Positions 1 to 11,233 of a DNA stretch of 64,000 nucleotides are shown piece by piece. The translations under genes and the position numbers were made by a program. Numbering within the stretch: the stretch's first letter is position 1; every line of letters starts with the position of its first letter. The notes under the pieces are model-generated. The model saw nothing but the letters and a program-made list of their open reading frames with translations, ran no database searches and had not been told where the DNA came from. This stretch comes from Micrasema longulum (lineage: Eukaryota; Arthropoda; Insecta; Trichoptera; Brachycentridae), in NCBI GenBank assembly GCA_022494885.1, contig JAGVSM010004938.1, forward strand, positions 1-64,000, given 5' to 3'.

Positions 1-179
1 AGGTTCACACTTTTGTTTCGCTTGAGGATGAGGAGTCGCGGTCAATCTATGAGCGGACGGCGCATGTCGAATACGTATTAGCTAATTTTCAGATTAACAA
101 AGCTGTGCAATGTATTCTGCTCACTTGGGAACGTCTTCGACGTTGACACTCTCAGAACTGTGTATTTTGCTCTTTTCTA

Positions 180-1292
180 GTCTTTAGCTACCTATGGAGT
201 AGTGGACTGGGGAGATTGAACGGCATCTATGAACAAATGTACATAAAATAATGCTTGGAGTAATGGTTTGATATCTGAGACATTGTCTCAATTCAAGGTG
301 ATTTGAGATTTTTTTTCAAAAGATTTTTTGATACATTTTTAGTTATGCGGTTTTAAGAGGAGATCGTACGAGGTTTTCCCGTTATTTAAATTATTTGATA
401 CCCAAAACGACTTTTGCTCAGATAAATTTATCTTTTATTGCCCCAAGAGTGTTCAATGTACTGAATGACCATATTAAGTTCTCCTAAACGAAAGCCACTT
501 TCAAGAGAAATGTACAAGTTTGGATTTTGTCTAAGGGAAGATACCGTTGCCGAAGACTGCTGCATAGATTTTTATACTATTAATCATGTTGTCTAGATGC
601 TGTTTAAAAATATTTTATTTATTTTAACACTTTATATATGATAGGGATGAGGTTGTAATTTTTTTTAAAGTTCGAGATTAGCAATAAGCAAAAATTGACA
701 AATGTACTTTTCTTCCATACTTTTACTATTATTTGCTTTTTGTATATCTTGATATTTTTTATGTTTTTTTATTATGAATTTTTGTATTATTAAATTTAGT
801 ACTCAGTCTTATTTGGCATATGATTTATTACTCCTATTTCTTACAAACGTATAGTGAGTTTCTAGAAACCATATCTCAATTATCATTTCAATTATGTTTT
901 TACATACATATTATTTTTATATTGATTTTAATGATACTAATACTATGTTTTTTTCAATACTTCTTGTTATATTTTACTATTATGCTATTATTTTGTTGAT
1001 TTTAATGATACTATCATTTAGTTTATTAGATTATGTATGAATCTTAATTTGTACGATTTATAATTCAATATTTATATCTGATTATCTTTTTTACATTGTG
1101 CTCATTGAAATTTGATTATTTATTACGTATACATTGTTTTTCTATATTGTTATTCTGTTGCATCACATGTCGTTTTAATTTAATATAATTAATTTTACTA
1201 TGTATTTTTTATTGCAAATTATTATGGCTTGACACGGGCACAACCTAACATTTATATAAGTGTAATTTTAAATGAATACATAAATAAATAAA
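180..1292 (+). mobile_element. LINE family A, 5'-truncated 3' end
   Basis: This is a decayed non-LTR retrotransposon 3' segment. An open stretch at about 356-487 reads RGDRTRFSRYLNYLIPKTTF and continues to IAPRVFNVLNDHIKFS-stop, which is the usual C-terminal tail after the reverse transcriptase of CR1/Jockey-like ORF2 proteins. Upstream of it the reading is broken by stops. A long AT-rich 3' UTR follows and ends in repeated AAATA/AAAT at about 1270-1292. The UTR from about 960 is repeated at 51945-52262, including the shared motif GGCTTGACACGGG near the end. The clade assignment is uncertain. Confidence 0.6.
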
Positions 1293-1299
1293 TACAATA

Positions 1300-1760
1300 T
1301 TTATTCATATGAAATTGATTTCATTCTATGTACCACCTAGATTAAGCAGAATATCTACAATATTTCATTGTCAAAATTCTCGAACGGTAGCTCAATATAA
1401 CTCACCTATTGTTAGATTACAGAATACCGGGAATGAATATGCATCACATTTTGATATATTTAGTTTATCTCTGCCTAACTTAAAAAATAAAGTGACCAAC
1501 ATATTTTTATCAAAAAGAGCAAATCATCTTCAGAAGATTGGGTTGGAATAGTTATAATTTGATTGATTAATTTATTTTGTTATTGTATAATTTCTTTAAA
1601 ATATAAATGTATTTCAAGTAATTAATAATGTGTACAGTACGAGTATATTAATATTTCATACTCGATTTTTTTAAATAATATTTTTATTTTTAAGCACTCT
1701 TTATACCACATATATGTAAATAGCAAAAATGCCGTATATAAATAAATAAATAAATATATA
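1300..1760 (+). mobile_element. LINE ORF2 C-terminal fragment (80 codons) and 3' tail
   Basis: An open frame at 1309-1551 contains FYVPPRLSRISTIFHCQNSR and then SPIVRLQNTGN. This pattern (basic R-rich stretch, 'N-x-LG/TGN', then 'F...SL..LK') matches the C-termini of the LINE fragments at 7.5 kb and 28.6 kb in this window. The fragment ends in an (AAAT)n tail at about 1738-1757. It abuts an oppositely oriented LINE at 1765. No endonuclease or reverse-transcriptase motif remains. It is a dead 5'-truncated copy. Confidence 0.55.
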
Positions 1761-1761
1761 A

Positions 1762-2430
1762 ATATAAGGGCGGGCAAATTGCCTTAAAGCAATTTCTTAC
1801 TACCTACCCAAACCGTTCAGTTTGTGAAAATTAATAGTACATGGACATATTCTAAGGAATTATACTGAATTTCATAATTGTATACAAAACAAAAATTAAC
1901 TAAAAAAAAAATAACACTACACTATAAAGAAATGGGAAAAGGAATAAAAAGGGGGGGGAAGAGGGAGAAAAAGGGAAAAACTTAAATATTCAGTAAGTGA
2001 CATTTCATACGTGATTCGAATGTAAATAAAGAAGAGGCGTCTCTGACAATAGTCGGTAGATTATTCCGCAATCAAGCAGCTACCACTGTAAAAGAGGAGG
2101 CAAGAAAATTAGAGCAGTGGAAGGGTGTTAAAGAGACAGTCTATGCTGTGATGAGAGGTTGAAAGAGCTCTCTCAGATAAACAAGCGAAGTGGGATTATT
2201 TTAAATATTGAGAAAAAGTTATAGAATGTGAATGATTCTTCTATGCTTGATACTGAGCTAGTGTAGTTGCGTGCGATATTCAGTTACGTGGTCGAATTTG
2301 CGATGATTAAAGATAGAAGGTACACAAACATTCTGCAATCGCTCCAACTGATCAAGCAATTCAGAGTTAGCATCTGGATAACATACATCTGCATAATTAA
2401 TGAATTGATAATTACGTCATTTTTATTTTG
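1762..2430 (-). mobile_element. LINE family G, 3' end, antisense
   Basis: Read on the minus strand, the segment ends at a hairpin GCCTTAAGGC-like motif (plus-strand 1766-1800, near AAGGGCGGGC) followed by A-rich sequence. Further in, the minus strand codes for TVVAA.LRNNLPTIVRDASSLFTFESRMK at about 2000-2110. This is the typical 'R-x-W/R-N-x-LP ... F-x-x-x-LK' tail of Jockey/CR1 ORF2. A close copy lies at 35470-36030, with other ends at 45190 and 46620. The 77-codon plus-strand ORF at 2267-2500 in this area is judged fortuitous. Confidence 0.6.
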
Positions 2431-2479
2431 GTATAATTTTATAATATGTTTGCTTACACATTCCATTATGTTGTATCTA

Positions 2480-2575
2480 AACTCAACACAGGGCTCTTGA
2501 CCTCATGGAGTTTAGGATAAGTTATTGTTGTTTTTCTCATATGTATATTTGTATGAATAAATAAAATAATTTTTT
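2480..2575 (+). mobile_element. LINE family M 3' terminus
   Basis: The segment has the motif CTCAACACAGGGCTCTTGAC, then CATGGAGTTTAGG, and an AAATAAATAAAAT tail at about 2556-2580. Antisense copies lie at 7920-8015 and 40385-40450, where CAGGACTTTTAGTCC forms the hairpin. It is a short 3' end without coding capacity. Confidence 0.45.
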
Positions 2576-2624
2576 TAAATAAAGTAAAAATTACATATTT
2601 ATCAGGGAGTAGGTTTATTTTATA

Positions 2625-3235
2625 TAAAAAAGCATGTTGTAATTCAACAATAATTTGGCTTTGTCCAAAGTTTTGTAGACAAGGACTGGATTCAACTCCC
2701 TGGGGAGCTGTTAATATTAAAATATTTCAAGACAGATGAATAACATCTTAGAGAAGGTAATATGCATCTACAGGGCTTGTGACTGGTTTAAGTGGCCACT
2801 TTACACATCATGTAACATCCATGATGCCTAGACTTTTATGTATATTACCTTCTCTAAAGTGTTCTTCATCTCTGTTGTAATATTTTAATATTAACAGCTC
2901 AAAAAAAATTTGGAAAAACTCAAAATATTGTTGATAAATCCACCTGGTCCATGAAGAAGTACAGAAATTGAAAAAACTACAATTTTAAGGCCTTGGCTTG
3001 TAAGTATGTAGGTGAAATAATTAAATTAAATAAATCTCACCCGCATAAATAAAGGTTTTAGCTCTTTAACTTCACGAACATCAACAGATGAAAGAATGTA
3101 AGGAATACAGATGTTCAAATACGGGTGGGCCGATGAATGTTACATTGTGTGTAAAGTGGCCACTTAAACTCGCCAATGAAGGCTATAAAAAACCTTCTCT
3201 AAGATGTTCTTCATCTCTGGTGTAATATGTATTTT
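2625..3235. repeat. Foldback repeat F, two inverted copies
   Basis: Two inverted parts of one repeat meet here. The diagnostic pieces are 'GTAGACAAGGACTGGATTC' (about 2677), 'TTTAAGTGGCCACTTTACAC' (about 2788), and the reverse complement 'GTAAAGTGGCCACTTAAAC' (about 3153). 'AGAGAAGGTAATATG' (about 2751) mirrors 'ACCTTCTCTAAAGTG' (about 2847). Related copies occur at 6.3, 8.4, 9.1, 25.4, 40.2, 47.9, 56.1 and 56.7 kb. No protein is encoded. It behaves like a MITE or other non-autonomous family of unknown superfamily. Confidence 0.6.
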
Positions 3236-3434
3236 CGTAATTAATACCAATAAGACTCGGCTTTCACTTGTAGCGGAGAACTGAGTCGTTGAACAAGTCT
3301 AAAGCGTACATTTTCTCATATTAAAAAAAATGCTGTGTGCTCTTCTTAACGAAGAATTTTGAGCTGCTCTGGTGTTGCATTTGTTGCTGTCAAATAATGT
3401 TGTATGTCGAGTGCAACGGAAGAGGGTATTGAAT

Positions 3435-3530
3435 CTTATTTTTGACATCAAATCCTCAATTGATCCGATTATTAATAGGAAACGCGGTCTGAATTTTCTT
3501 CATACAAACGTATTCTCAAGTTTTTGCTAG
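3435..3530 (+). repeat. Short dispersed repeat T
   Basis: It contains GAAACGCGGTCTGAATTTTC and CATACAAACGTATTCTC (about 3480-3522). The same sequence recurs at 5210-5252 and, inverted, at 38085-38120. I do not recognise the family. Confidence 0.4.
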
Positions 3531-3563
3531 ATTATGGCAATAGTGAAGTGATTCTTTTACACA

Positions 3564-4518
3564 ATATAGATCAGTGCTTCCCACGGTGGGGCGTACACCT
3601 CACCGGTGGGGCACCAAGCTTCAGAGATGAGACACGTCGGCATTCCACATATAAAGGGGAATACTCATCGGTCTTACAAAAAAATGCCTGAGATGTACAA
3701 AATTGAAATATACGCCAAATCGTACTTGTGACTAATAATGCTAAACTTGTTATTTTCGACCATTTGCAAACTTTATTAACTGATTTTAGAGAACGATTTG
3801 CTGATTTAAAAGTAATACATTTTGCAGCTCGGTTGACACAACAATGCTGGTAGATATTTCAAATAAACAAATGTATCAAAATTAACTTTCAAAAATGCAT
3901 AATAATGATTCAATTACAAATTTATTGAATATAAAAGGAATAATAGCATGTACGAGTATTTGCTTGCGAAAAAACTAAGACAAAATATCCTAATATTACT
4001 TTGCATGCCAGAAAATGATTATTACCCTTTCCCTCATCTTATTTGGTGGAATGTGGTTTTAGCGCCCTACGCGATTTACTCATTAAAAAACTAAATCGAT
4101 TGGATATAACTAATAGAGGTATAGAGGGGACCTAAGACTGAAATAACTATGTTAGATCCGGACATCAAATTTATTTGTAGCAAGCGTAACTGAATTCAAT
4201 CACGAATTAGGCGTCGAGATATGTGTGTTTGTACTCAATTTCAATTGTCACTCGTGTTTTATTATTGTTTTCAATTTTATTTTATTCTACTTAATTACAC
4301 TTTCAATTTGTGTTTTGTAATAATTTCACTTATTATGTATGTATTAAAATAGGTTTTATTTCATTTCATTAGGGGTGCATATGTTTACAAATGTATTACA
4401 ATATGATTTGAAAATTTATCTGTTGTTTAATTAAAAAAGACCCCAGTGGGGCATCTGACTTTCAAAAAGACTATTGTGGAGCATGGCATAAAGAAGCCCG
4501 AGAAACACTGATATAGAT
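3564..4518. mobile_element. hAT element with TIRs and 8-bp TSD, internally decayed
   Basis: The target-site duplication ATATAGAT is present at 3564-3571 and at 4511-4518, a perfect 8 bp as expected for hAT transposons. The ends are CAGTGCTTCCC (3572) and the reverse complement of CAGTGTTTCTC (ending 4510), matching the family's CAGTG..TTC terminal inverted repeats. The element is 939 bp, so far shorter than an autonomous hAT copy. Inside, one transposase fragment survives (see 3719-3854). A second match to the end, GTGGGGC, lies at 3588 and 4446. This is one of the best-supported mobile elements in the window. Confidence 0.88.
3719..3854 (+). pseudogene. hAT transposase fragment
   Basis: The plus strand at about 3726-3854 reads LVTNNAKLVIFDHLQTLLTD, then FRERFADLK. 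It resembles the 'HL..L..EF..RF.DL' segment of hAT transposases of the SCAND3/ZBED5 type, which lies just before the W-x-x-NPF motif. That next motif appears, displaced, at 62.5 kb in a separate remnant. A stop follows 12 residues later. Family knowledge supports the match, but no search was run. Confidence 0.5.
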
Positions 4519-5395
4519 AATTGTTTCTTTTGGGAGCTTGGACTATCCGAAATCTCAAAAAGCGCCCAGTTTTATTTACCGTCTTCGGACATGCGGTATA
4601 TAAATATGACAACATTTTGGAGCGCATATAATTATGTGAACCGAGCAACTATTTAGTGCTGGGCAACACAGACATTTTCTCACTGAATGCAAGTCAAATT
4701 TACCGGTGTTGATGCCTGTGGGGAGGATGATTTGACTGGATTTTAGGTAATATTAAAACAATATAAAATGACATGTAATACATGGTGGAAAATCGTATTC
4801 CTATATTAAGCGTACCCCTGTTGGCAAAAAGAGCAGAGTTTAACATTTTTTTTTTTCTAAATTTGAATATTCATTTTTTTGAGTTATGAAATTCAATCAT
4901 CATATTTCAATGACCTTTTTTACATTTATCAGAAAGGATTTTACATTCTCTCAAGACACAAACAGGGATTTAGGTTTTAAATTAAATGTCAAGCTCACGT
5001 CAAAACCCGGCTGGCGGTTAAAGGACGACTTAATACGCGTTGGGCATGACTGGTCGTTTAGGTATGAGTTAAGTGTAATAATTTTAGAGGGCTCAAGGTG
5101 AATTATGATTTTTTATGGGTTTTGTTGAAGAAAACCGAATCTGTTTCAATGCTTACGTAAAAGGATTATGTAGCAAAGTTTCAAAAAAGATAATGTTTTA
5201 TCTTAAGAGGAAACGTGGTTTGACCTTTCTTCATACAAACGTATTCTCTTATTTCTTCTCTTTCAATGTTTTCTCTGTAAAATCTAACCCTACCTACACA
5301 CAATTACCCGCTCTCCTACCCTACCCCAGTTTTTTAGTGTAGCACTGATTGAAAACACCTTTCTCTTTCTTTTTTTTTATAAAAAAAAATTATTA
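4519..5395. other. Intergenic, no recognised gene
   Basis: It holds one copy of repeat T at about 5205-5255. Two ORFs of 71-75 codons (4886-5101 and 5115-5342) have AT-driven composition and no recognisable motif. I do not call them genes. Confidence 0.5.
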
Positions 5396-5396
5396 A

Positions 5397-5566
5397 CGTT
5401 CTTATAATTTACCCAAATATTTCAATTTTGGTGGCCATTTTCAACGAGTTGTAAATGACTCACTATTAGAAAATAGAAATCACGTTGGAGTAGAGTGGGG
5501 TTTGAACCTCAGGCCTCTGGCCCATGAGTCCGCAACACTAGCCACGGTACCACAACCCGATTCAAT
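5397..5566 (-). repeat. tRNA-derived SINE-2
   Basis: On the minus strand the head reads GGTTGTGGTACCGTGGCTAG (A-box region) and then GAGGTTCAAACCCCACTCTA (B box, GGTTCAAACCC). The body has AGTGAGTCATTTACAACTCG and a 3' end CCCAAATATTT..ATAAGAACG. Other copies are at 37420-37600 and 63592-63775. The two internal promoter boxes indicate transcription by RNA polymerase III. Confidence 0.75.
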
Positions 5567-5831
5567 ACTGAAAATATTTACTAATTGAAAATAAAATAAA
5601 CAAATTATTGTAAGACGTCTCTCTCCATTATGTACACAATAATTGTTTTTTCTTTTAGGCAATGGGAAACGTTAATGTAAATATATGTTTATATTTATTA
5701 TCTGAATAAACTAAAAAAAATTTCGACAAAAAACGGTTTTTATAAGTCAAATATTGAAGAAGTTTAAATCCAGTAGTTATCTTTCAAAAGATTTGTACAT
5801 GCTTCAAGTACTGTTGATTTAATATTGACCC

Positions 5832-5905
5832 AGTCGGGATTGTACCTGAGGCTACGTGCATGTCAATCATGCTAACAAATACACCACAGAGACCGACGTC
5901 ATGTT
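5832..5905 (-). repeat. tRNA-like SINE head, partial
   Basis: On the minus strand it reads CGGTCTCTGTGGTGTATTTG, then GCATGATTGACATGCACG, then AGGTACAATCCCGA. This has the layout of a decayed tRNA, with a degenerate A box and B box (GGTACAATCCC). No body is recognised. Confidence 0.4.
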
Positions 5906-6324
5906 AAATAAATGAAGTTATACTTCCGGAACATATACAATCATTTTACCATGCCGCGTAGTCTTACTTCAGCTGAAACCTAATACTCCTAGCACTTACT
6001 TTTTTCTCACTCGTTCGCCAGTCGAACGGCGTTTCGTATTGTGGCGATCGACAGAGCTGTCGTTCATTTACCAAATACGAGTGCGTTGAGAAAAATTCAC
6101 CGTTATTTATTTACGCCATATAACAAGTTTTAACTTTTACAAAAAGAGACGTATCAAGTATACAAAGTCAGCCAAATAAAATAATTAAGTAATATACAAC
6201 TTACCCACCCCTGCGACTGATTTGTACGAAAATACACGCCAATTTGACATAAAATACTTGGCAAAAATTAATAGCAGTTTTAACATATTAAAACAGACGT
6301 AAATAACATTTTAGTCTAAGCATT

Positions 6325-6790
6325 TTCAGAGTTTATGATCAGTCGTTGACTGGTTTCAGTGGCCATTTACACACTGTGTAGCATTTAACAAAAATTGACA
6401 ATTATTTTCAGGCGCCTAGTGTGTAGGTAAAATAATTCATTCAGATGAATTTCGCACGCATCAATTTTACAACTTTTTAAATTTTTTTTACAATTTTTTT
6501 TTTTTTACATTTTTTTTTTTTTTGCACCACAACAGGCCAGGAGGCCTAATTACAGTGGTGAATTACATCACAGAGCACCCAGGCTTGAGAAAAATCACAT
6601 TTTAATTTTGGTGTTCTCACCGGGAATCGAACCCGGTACCTTCCGTGCGTGAATCAAGCGTCTTGACCACTACACCACGGAGGCCGCCTAAATGAATAAT
6701 AAAGGTTTAAGCTCTTTTGATTTTCAAATATCAACAGATGGAAGAATTGAAGGAATCCAGACGTTCAAATAGTTCAAATAGATTTGAGCG
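6325..6790. repeat. Repeat F copy split by a SINE-1
   Basis: F sequence at 6325-6450 (TGGTTTCAGTGGCCATTTAC ... GATGAATTTCGCACGCAT) resumes at about 6690 (AAATGAATAATAAAGG .. CAACAGATGGAAGAATTG). The intact order of F is seen at 3020-3130. The break is filled by T-rich sequence and a minus-strand SINE-1, so the SINE is younger than this F copy. Confidence 0.55.
6495..6690 (-). repeat. tRNA-derived SINE-1
   Basis: On the minus strand it starts GGCGGCCTCCGTGGTGTAGT (A box TGGTGTAGTGG), then has GGTACCGGGTTCGATTCCCG (B box GGTTCGATTCC). The body ends CCTCCTGGCCTGTTGTGGTG followed by poly(A). Sister copies are at 32762-32940, 48344-48478 and 62700-62886. The head folds like a tRNA, but its acceptor end runs straight into the SINE body, so it is not a working tRNA gene. 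Confidence 0.85.
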
Positions 6791-6884
6791 TAATTTTCAC
6801 TCCTGTATTGACTCTTAATTTTTAATATTGTTTGGTAACATGTTACATATTTTAGGTATACTGTATTTCAGTGTCCTTTTGCCA

Positions 6885-7950
6885 TATTGTTGATGTCACA
6901 TCAGGTATACCCCAGGGTGCCTATTTGGCACCCCAGCTTTTCAATTAGTTTATTAATGATGTTGCTAAATCATTTTCTAACTCTCGCTTTTAGCTCTTCG
7001 CGAACGACAACAAAATTCTCAAAATAATTCAAAGTTTACAAGACTGTTTTCTTCTTCAGTCAGACATGGACTCTTTTAACTAGTGGTGTACAGTCAAAAA
7101 TATAGAACTAAAAAAATTAAAATGCAAAATAATGTCATTTCATAGAACAAAACAACCGATTTCCTTCGAGTACCTAATAGAAAACTCCGAAATTTATGTA
7201 GTCAAGTACATCAGAGATTTAGGAGTTGTTTTGGACTATAAACTGACAAACAACCAGCATAAAGAAAATCTAGTAAATAAGTCACCAAAATTATTTGGCT
7301 TAATTAACAGAATATCCTCTAATTTTACTAAAGTCCGTATTATCAAAACTCTTTATTGCTAAACTGTTCGCCCTCTTTTAGAATATGTCTCCATATTCTG
7401 GCCTCCATTCTTTGTGAACCGTATAAATCACATTAAATCAGTCGAACATCGCTTGCTTCGAAAAGTAGGGTAGATGCTTGGACTGGAGAGAAAAAACTAT
7501 TCACATACTGACATAGAGTCAATGTTAAATATTTCTAGTCTACAAAAACGTAGAACTAATATTGACTCCATATATATGTTCGGCATACTAAATGGTATAA
7601 TCGAGGTTCCATCATTACTGGGAAGAGTAAAATTCCATATTCCGACTCGTAGGTTAAGAAATAATGAAATACTGTTCATTGATCAGCATAGAACAAACTA
7701 TGGCTTTAATTTTCCAATGACTCGTCTTTGTCGTATTGTCAACTCAAGGAAAGATTTGGACTTTTTAGTTAAAGTTTACAACGATTTAAACGAGCACTTA
7801 ATCAATAGTCCAGATCTTGTCTTGACGTCCCTTATATTCTAAATGATCTTTTTATTTATTTTTTGAATGTAGTGAATTTTTCTCATATTGTAATTATTCA
7901 TCAGTATTAATCGTATAAATTTATTTATTTATTTACACACACAAGTTTGT
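6885..7950 (+). pseudogene. LINE ORF2, reverse transcriptase C-terminal half, decayed
   Basis: At about 6892 the plus strand reads VTSGIPQGAYLAPQLFN, the 'S-GxPQGxxLxPxLF' motif of non-LTR reverse transcriptase. It is followed by INDVAKSF and then LFANDNKIL, where the catalytic F/YADD box has become FAND. Segments RDLGVVLDYKLT and LLEYVSIFWPP follow, then a 122-codon open C-terminus (7474-7842). Stops interrupt at about 6947, 7080, 7361 and 7472. The 3' UTR ends in a TTTATTTATTTA-rich stretch at about 7920. The catalytic substitution and stops make it dead. The clade is Jockey/CR1-like. Confidence 0.8.
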
Positions 7951-8020
7951 TGTACATTATTTGAGACGTTAGCCCCAACTCCATGGGACTAAAAGTCCTG
8001 TGTTGAGATAGGACTATCAA
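7920..8020 (-). mobile_element. LINE family M 3' terminus, antisense
   Basis: On the minus strand, TCAACACAGGACTTTTAGTC and CATGGAGTTGGGGCTAACGT lead to an AAATAAATAAATAAATT tail at 7920. GGACTTTTAGTCC is a perfect small hairpin. It abuts the LINE that ends at about 7950. Confidence 0.5.
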
Positions 8021-8274
8021 TTAGTTGATACTGACACATGAGTATATCACCACAAATATAGGTTCAGAAACATAAAAAATAATTTTAAATATGGTAAACA
8101 GAAAACTCAAACATTCGGAAAATCATCAAGGAGTTTCCTACTCAAATCGTTCCCACTCAGGAAAATCCTGTCCTTAACTCCTTTCTTGAAAATAGTTTTT
8201 GTCCTTGAGAGCTTAATACGCTCTTCCGAAATATTGAGAGATGCTTCTGAGCAAAAGTCTTACGGGTTTTCAGT

Positions 8275-8335
8275 ATGAAATAATTTGTGCTCTGGGACAT
8301 GGCAAATGGACAATGTAAATAAATAAATAAATAAA
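8275..8335 (+). mobile_element. LINE 3' terminus with AAAT tail
   Basis: The sequence GGGACATGGCAAATGGACAA followed by TGTAAATAAATAAATAAATA is another LINE-type 3' end. No coding sequence is attached. Confidence 0.35.
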
Positions 8336-8339
8336 TATG

Positions 8340-8540
8340 GGCTAAGTGTTGCAGTGTATAAGGCGGCCTCTTAAACGAGCCAATTACAGGTCATAAGCCC
8401 GTAGATGCCTAGATATATATATTATATTCCCTAATAATATTATTATTCTTTGTTGTAATATGTTAATATTGACAGTTCTCTAGGGGATTGAATCCAGTCC
8501 TTGTTTACAATAAACTTGACAAACTAAAAATATTGTTTAA
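8340..8540 (-). repeat. Repeat F copy
   Basis: It has AATTACAGGTCATAAGCCCG, then TGTTGTAATATGTTAATATT, then GAATCCAGTCCTTGTTTACA. The last is the reverse complement of the 2680 motif. It is diverged and partial. Confidence 0.5.
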
Positions 8541-9067
8541 AATTGCGACGGTAAATATTGTACACAAAATCGTATTGGAAAACAAACAAGATGTTGAAAT
8601 AATATTATGAACAAGAAGTAAAATATTGACATTTCTCATGCTTGGACTCCCTGTCTCTTGGGAGACGGTGGATCTTAGATGGGTTTCAGACCTCATCAAT
8701 ATGAACGAGTCAACGGTAGTTTGGGAGTGGTCTCCTCGGACGTGATAGAGATACTCAAACACAATGATGTCGGGAATCGAGACCGCAATAGCTCCTTAGC
8801 ATAACCAACAACATATTGCTCTGTGGACCATGATATATGGCGGAGATTTTATAATCTAATAAAAAGCATTTATATAGTTGATTATTGATTTTGATTTTTA
8901 TGATATTTTTGTACCTACCCGATGATTTAGAAACAAACAAACTATCACGCCGTTTCTCTGTGGAGGTAGGCAGAGAGGATTAAACGCATATTAATTTGTC
9001 TTTGCTTATAGACCTCGCTTTCTCTAAATTCATGCACGCACACCGATCATTCCGCCTTTTGACGTGT

Positions 9068-9285
9068 CAAATATTTTTATTTGTTGCAACAGAGAGGGAA
9101 AATATTTTTGAGAAAGGAATATAAAAGTCTAGGCATTTACAAGGCTTATGACTTGTCATTTATTTGTTTTAGTGGCCACTTTACACACTGTGTACCATTT
9201 CCCGTTCCACCTATGTTTAAACATCCATTTTTCCTCAATTCTTCCATCTGTGGACTTTTGTGAATTGAAGTAGCTGAAAACTTTA
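9068..9285 (+). repeat. Repeat F copy
   Basis: It has GCAACAGAGAGGGAAAATAT at 9087, AAAGTCTAGGCATTTACA, AGTGGCCACTTTACACACTG and TCCTCAATTCTTCCATCTGT. It is nearly identical in order to the copy at 56735-56900. It seems to have landed in the minus-strand LINE that follows. Confidence 0.6.
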
Positions 9286-9690
9286 TTGTGTGGCCGAGAT
9301 TCGTTCGGCTGAACCAAATTACTTTAACAATTATTTTTTGTACTAGTTTAAGACGGTTTAATATATTGGCATATGCACCACCCCATCCTACAATACCATA
9401 TTGTAACAAAGATTGTACAATTGAGTAATAAGCTATTTTTAATGATTGATTTAAAAATATTCCTTAATCTAATAAATATATTTAAATATATTTTCTAATT
9501 CGTTTAACTAGTTCACCAATATGGGCTTTCCATTTTAAGTTTTGGTCTATGTATACACCAAGATATTTAATCTTATCTTTTGTATTAAGTACTGAACATG
9601 AAGGATCGCAGTTAGCTTTGTTACAATTGCTTTGGTGAATAATTATTTCTACTACTGAATCTAAATTTGTTTTGTTAATAAAAAATGGGC
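9285..9690 (-). pseudogene. LINE ORF2 fragment, minus strand
   Basis: Minus-strand reading gives CDPSCSVLNTKDKIKYLGVY, then IDQNLKWKAHIGELVKRIRK, the conserved 'IKYLGVxIDxxLxWxxHI' segment downstream of the Jockey/CR1 polymerase domain. It is followed, across stops, by LQYGIVGWGGAYANILNRLK. The YADD box is not present. Confidence 0.7.
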
Positions 9691-9739
9691 ATGAAGATTT
9701 TTCAATTAAATAAAAAAATACGACCCGTTAAAATAAAAT

Positions 9740-10030
9740 AAATTAATGTGTGGAGCCTACGTTAAATCTATACTTTGTTATATGATTGCATTTTGGGGTT
9801 TAGGAAATCAAGGAGATATAAATAGATTATAACGATATACAAACTATGCCCAGAACTCTCCACTTATACGTTTTGATCGTGAATATAATTTGAACTTTCC
9901 CTTTATTGATCCATTTGACTGTAAAAAAATATAATTTATAATGCGCGTCTTAAAACATACTTTTTTGTCTTATACTTAGTTTCAATAATAAAGTCTTATC
10001 TTATCTTATTTTATTTTATTTTATTATATT
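9740..10030 (+). pseudogene. LINE family B ORF2 fragment
   Basis: The plus strand reads CGAYVKSILCYMIAFWGLGN QGDINR. This aligns with CEAYVKSKICNMQQLWGTGN QNDINR at 26.6 kb. A stop follows, then NSPLIRFDREYNLNFPFIDP. It ends near TCTTATCTTATCTTATTTTA repeats (about 9990-10025). Confidence 0.55.
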
Positions 10031-10034
10031 TTAT

Positions 10035-10305
10035 CTCTAATTCTTAATATTTTAAATATATTTATATTTTCAACATTTGACACTTGTGCAATATTTACAC
10101 ACATGTCCACCCTCATTCCAATGTAACACCCACTCACCCACCCTCTCACTCACTTACACTCACACAAACACACTAGTATGTATTTTGCGTGTATTTAATG
10201 TATTTCTGTGGATATCTGTCAATGGTTTTATTCTCTGTATATTTTATTTGTTACATGTATTACTGTTGATATCCCCAATAAATAAAAAAATAAAAAAAAC
10301 GTAAA
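10035..10305 (+). mobile_element. LINE 3' UTR with CA-rich stretch and AAAT tail
   Basis: A CAC/ACA-rich segment (10090-10180) is followed by GTTACATGTATTACTGTTGA, then TATCCCCAATAAATAAAAAA. A similar CA-rich 3' UTR occurs in antisense at 59779-60117. The 75-codon ORF here is a composition artefact. Confidence 0.4.
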
Positions 10306-11233
10306 CAAAACAAAAAATAATAATTGACACACGACAGTAGAAGTATAGTAAAAAAAACAAATAATTGTATATACCTGAACTTAACCAATTAAAGAAAGAA
10401 AAAATAAAGTATTTAGGGGTAACAAGATAAAATAAGATGACATTTGAATCACATTTTGAGTATATCAACAGTAAAATTTCCGAAAAGGTAAGATTTCTGA
10501 ATTGAAAAAGAAAAAACCTTGGTTTTAATATAAGTTATTTAATTTTTAATGCAATGAGGAAGTTCCGTGGTTTTTTTAAAATGTTTTATTTGTTAATAGA
10601 CTATTAAACTAAGTCAAAAAATTTTTTTTTCAACTTTTAAATATCGTATTATCAGCGCTACGATTTTTTAAAGTTGTGTATTTCTGAAATAACTCCGCGA
10701 GTAACGTCAGAGGTTCATTTCCGCTTAGTCTCATTCAGTTTTTCCCATTGGTCCAAAATCGACAAGCAGACCGGAAATCTTCCATAGCTCTCAGATCATA
10801 GGTTGATTCACATGAACCAGTGACGTCATTCAAAGTAGTGCGTTTTTATCAATATATTTTTTATTATTTTTTCTGTACATTTTCAAGAAACTTTACCGTA
10901 CAATTTATTGCTCTTATTTTTACCCCGCGCAAGAAAACATTTTTTGTATCCAATTTCCCGTAGGGCTGAAGTTCGTCATTGTTTTGCCGCATTTCAATTA
11001 TTGTTCCATTATTCTCTTTCTGAGCACTGAAAATCAATATAATGTCACCTAGAAGGCTTAGAATAGTATGGGGACGATATTGAAATGTGTCAGATATACA
11101 AACATTTAACATACGTTGACTGTACTGAATGTGCTTTCGGTAAAGCAAAGAGTAATTTTAAATACATTAGTAGTAGAAAAACTGAATATATTAAATACAT
11201 TACTATTAATATTTCAATAAATTGCCCGAATAA

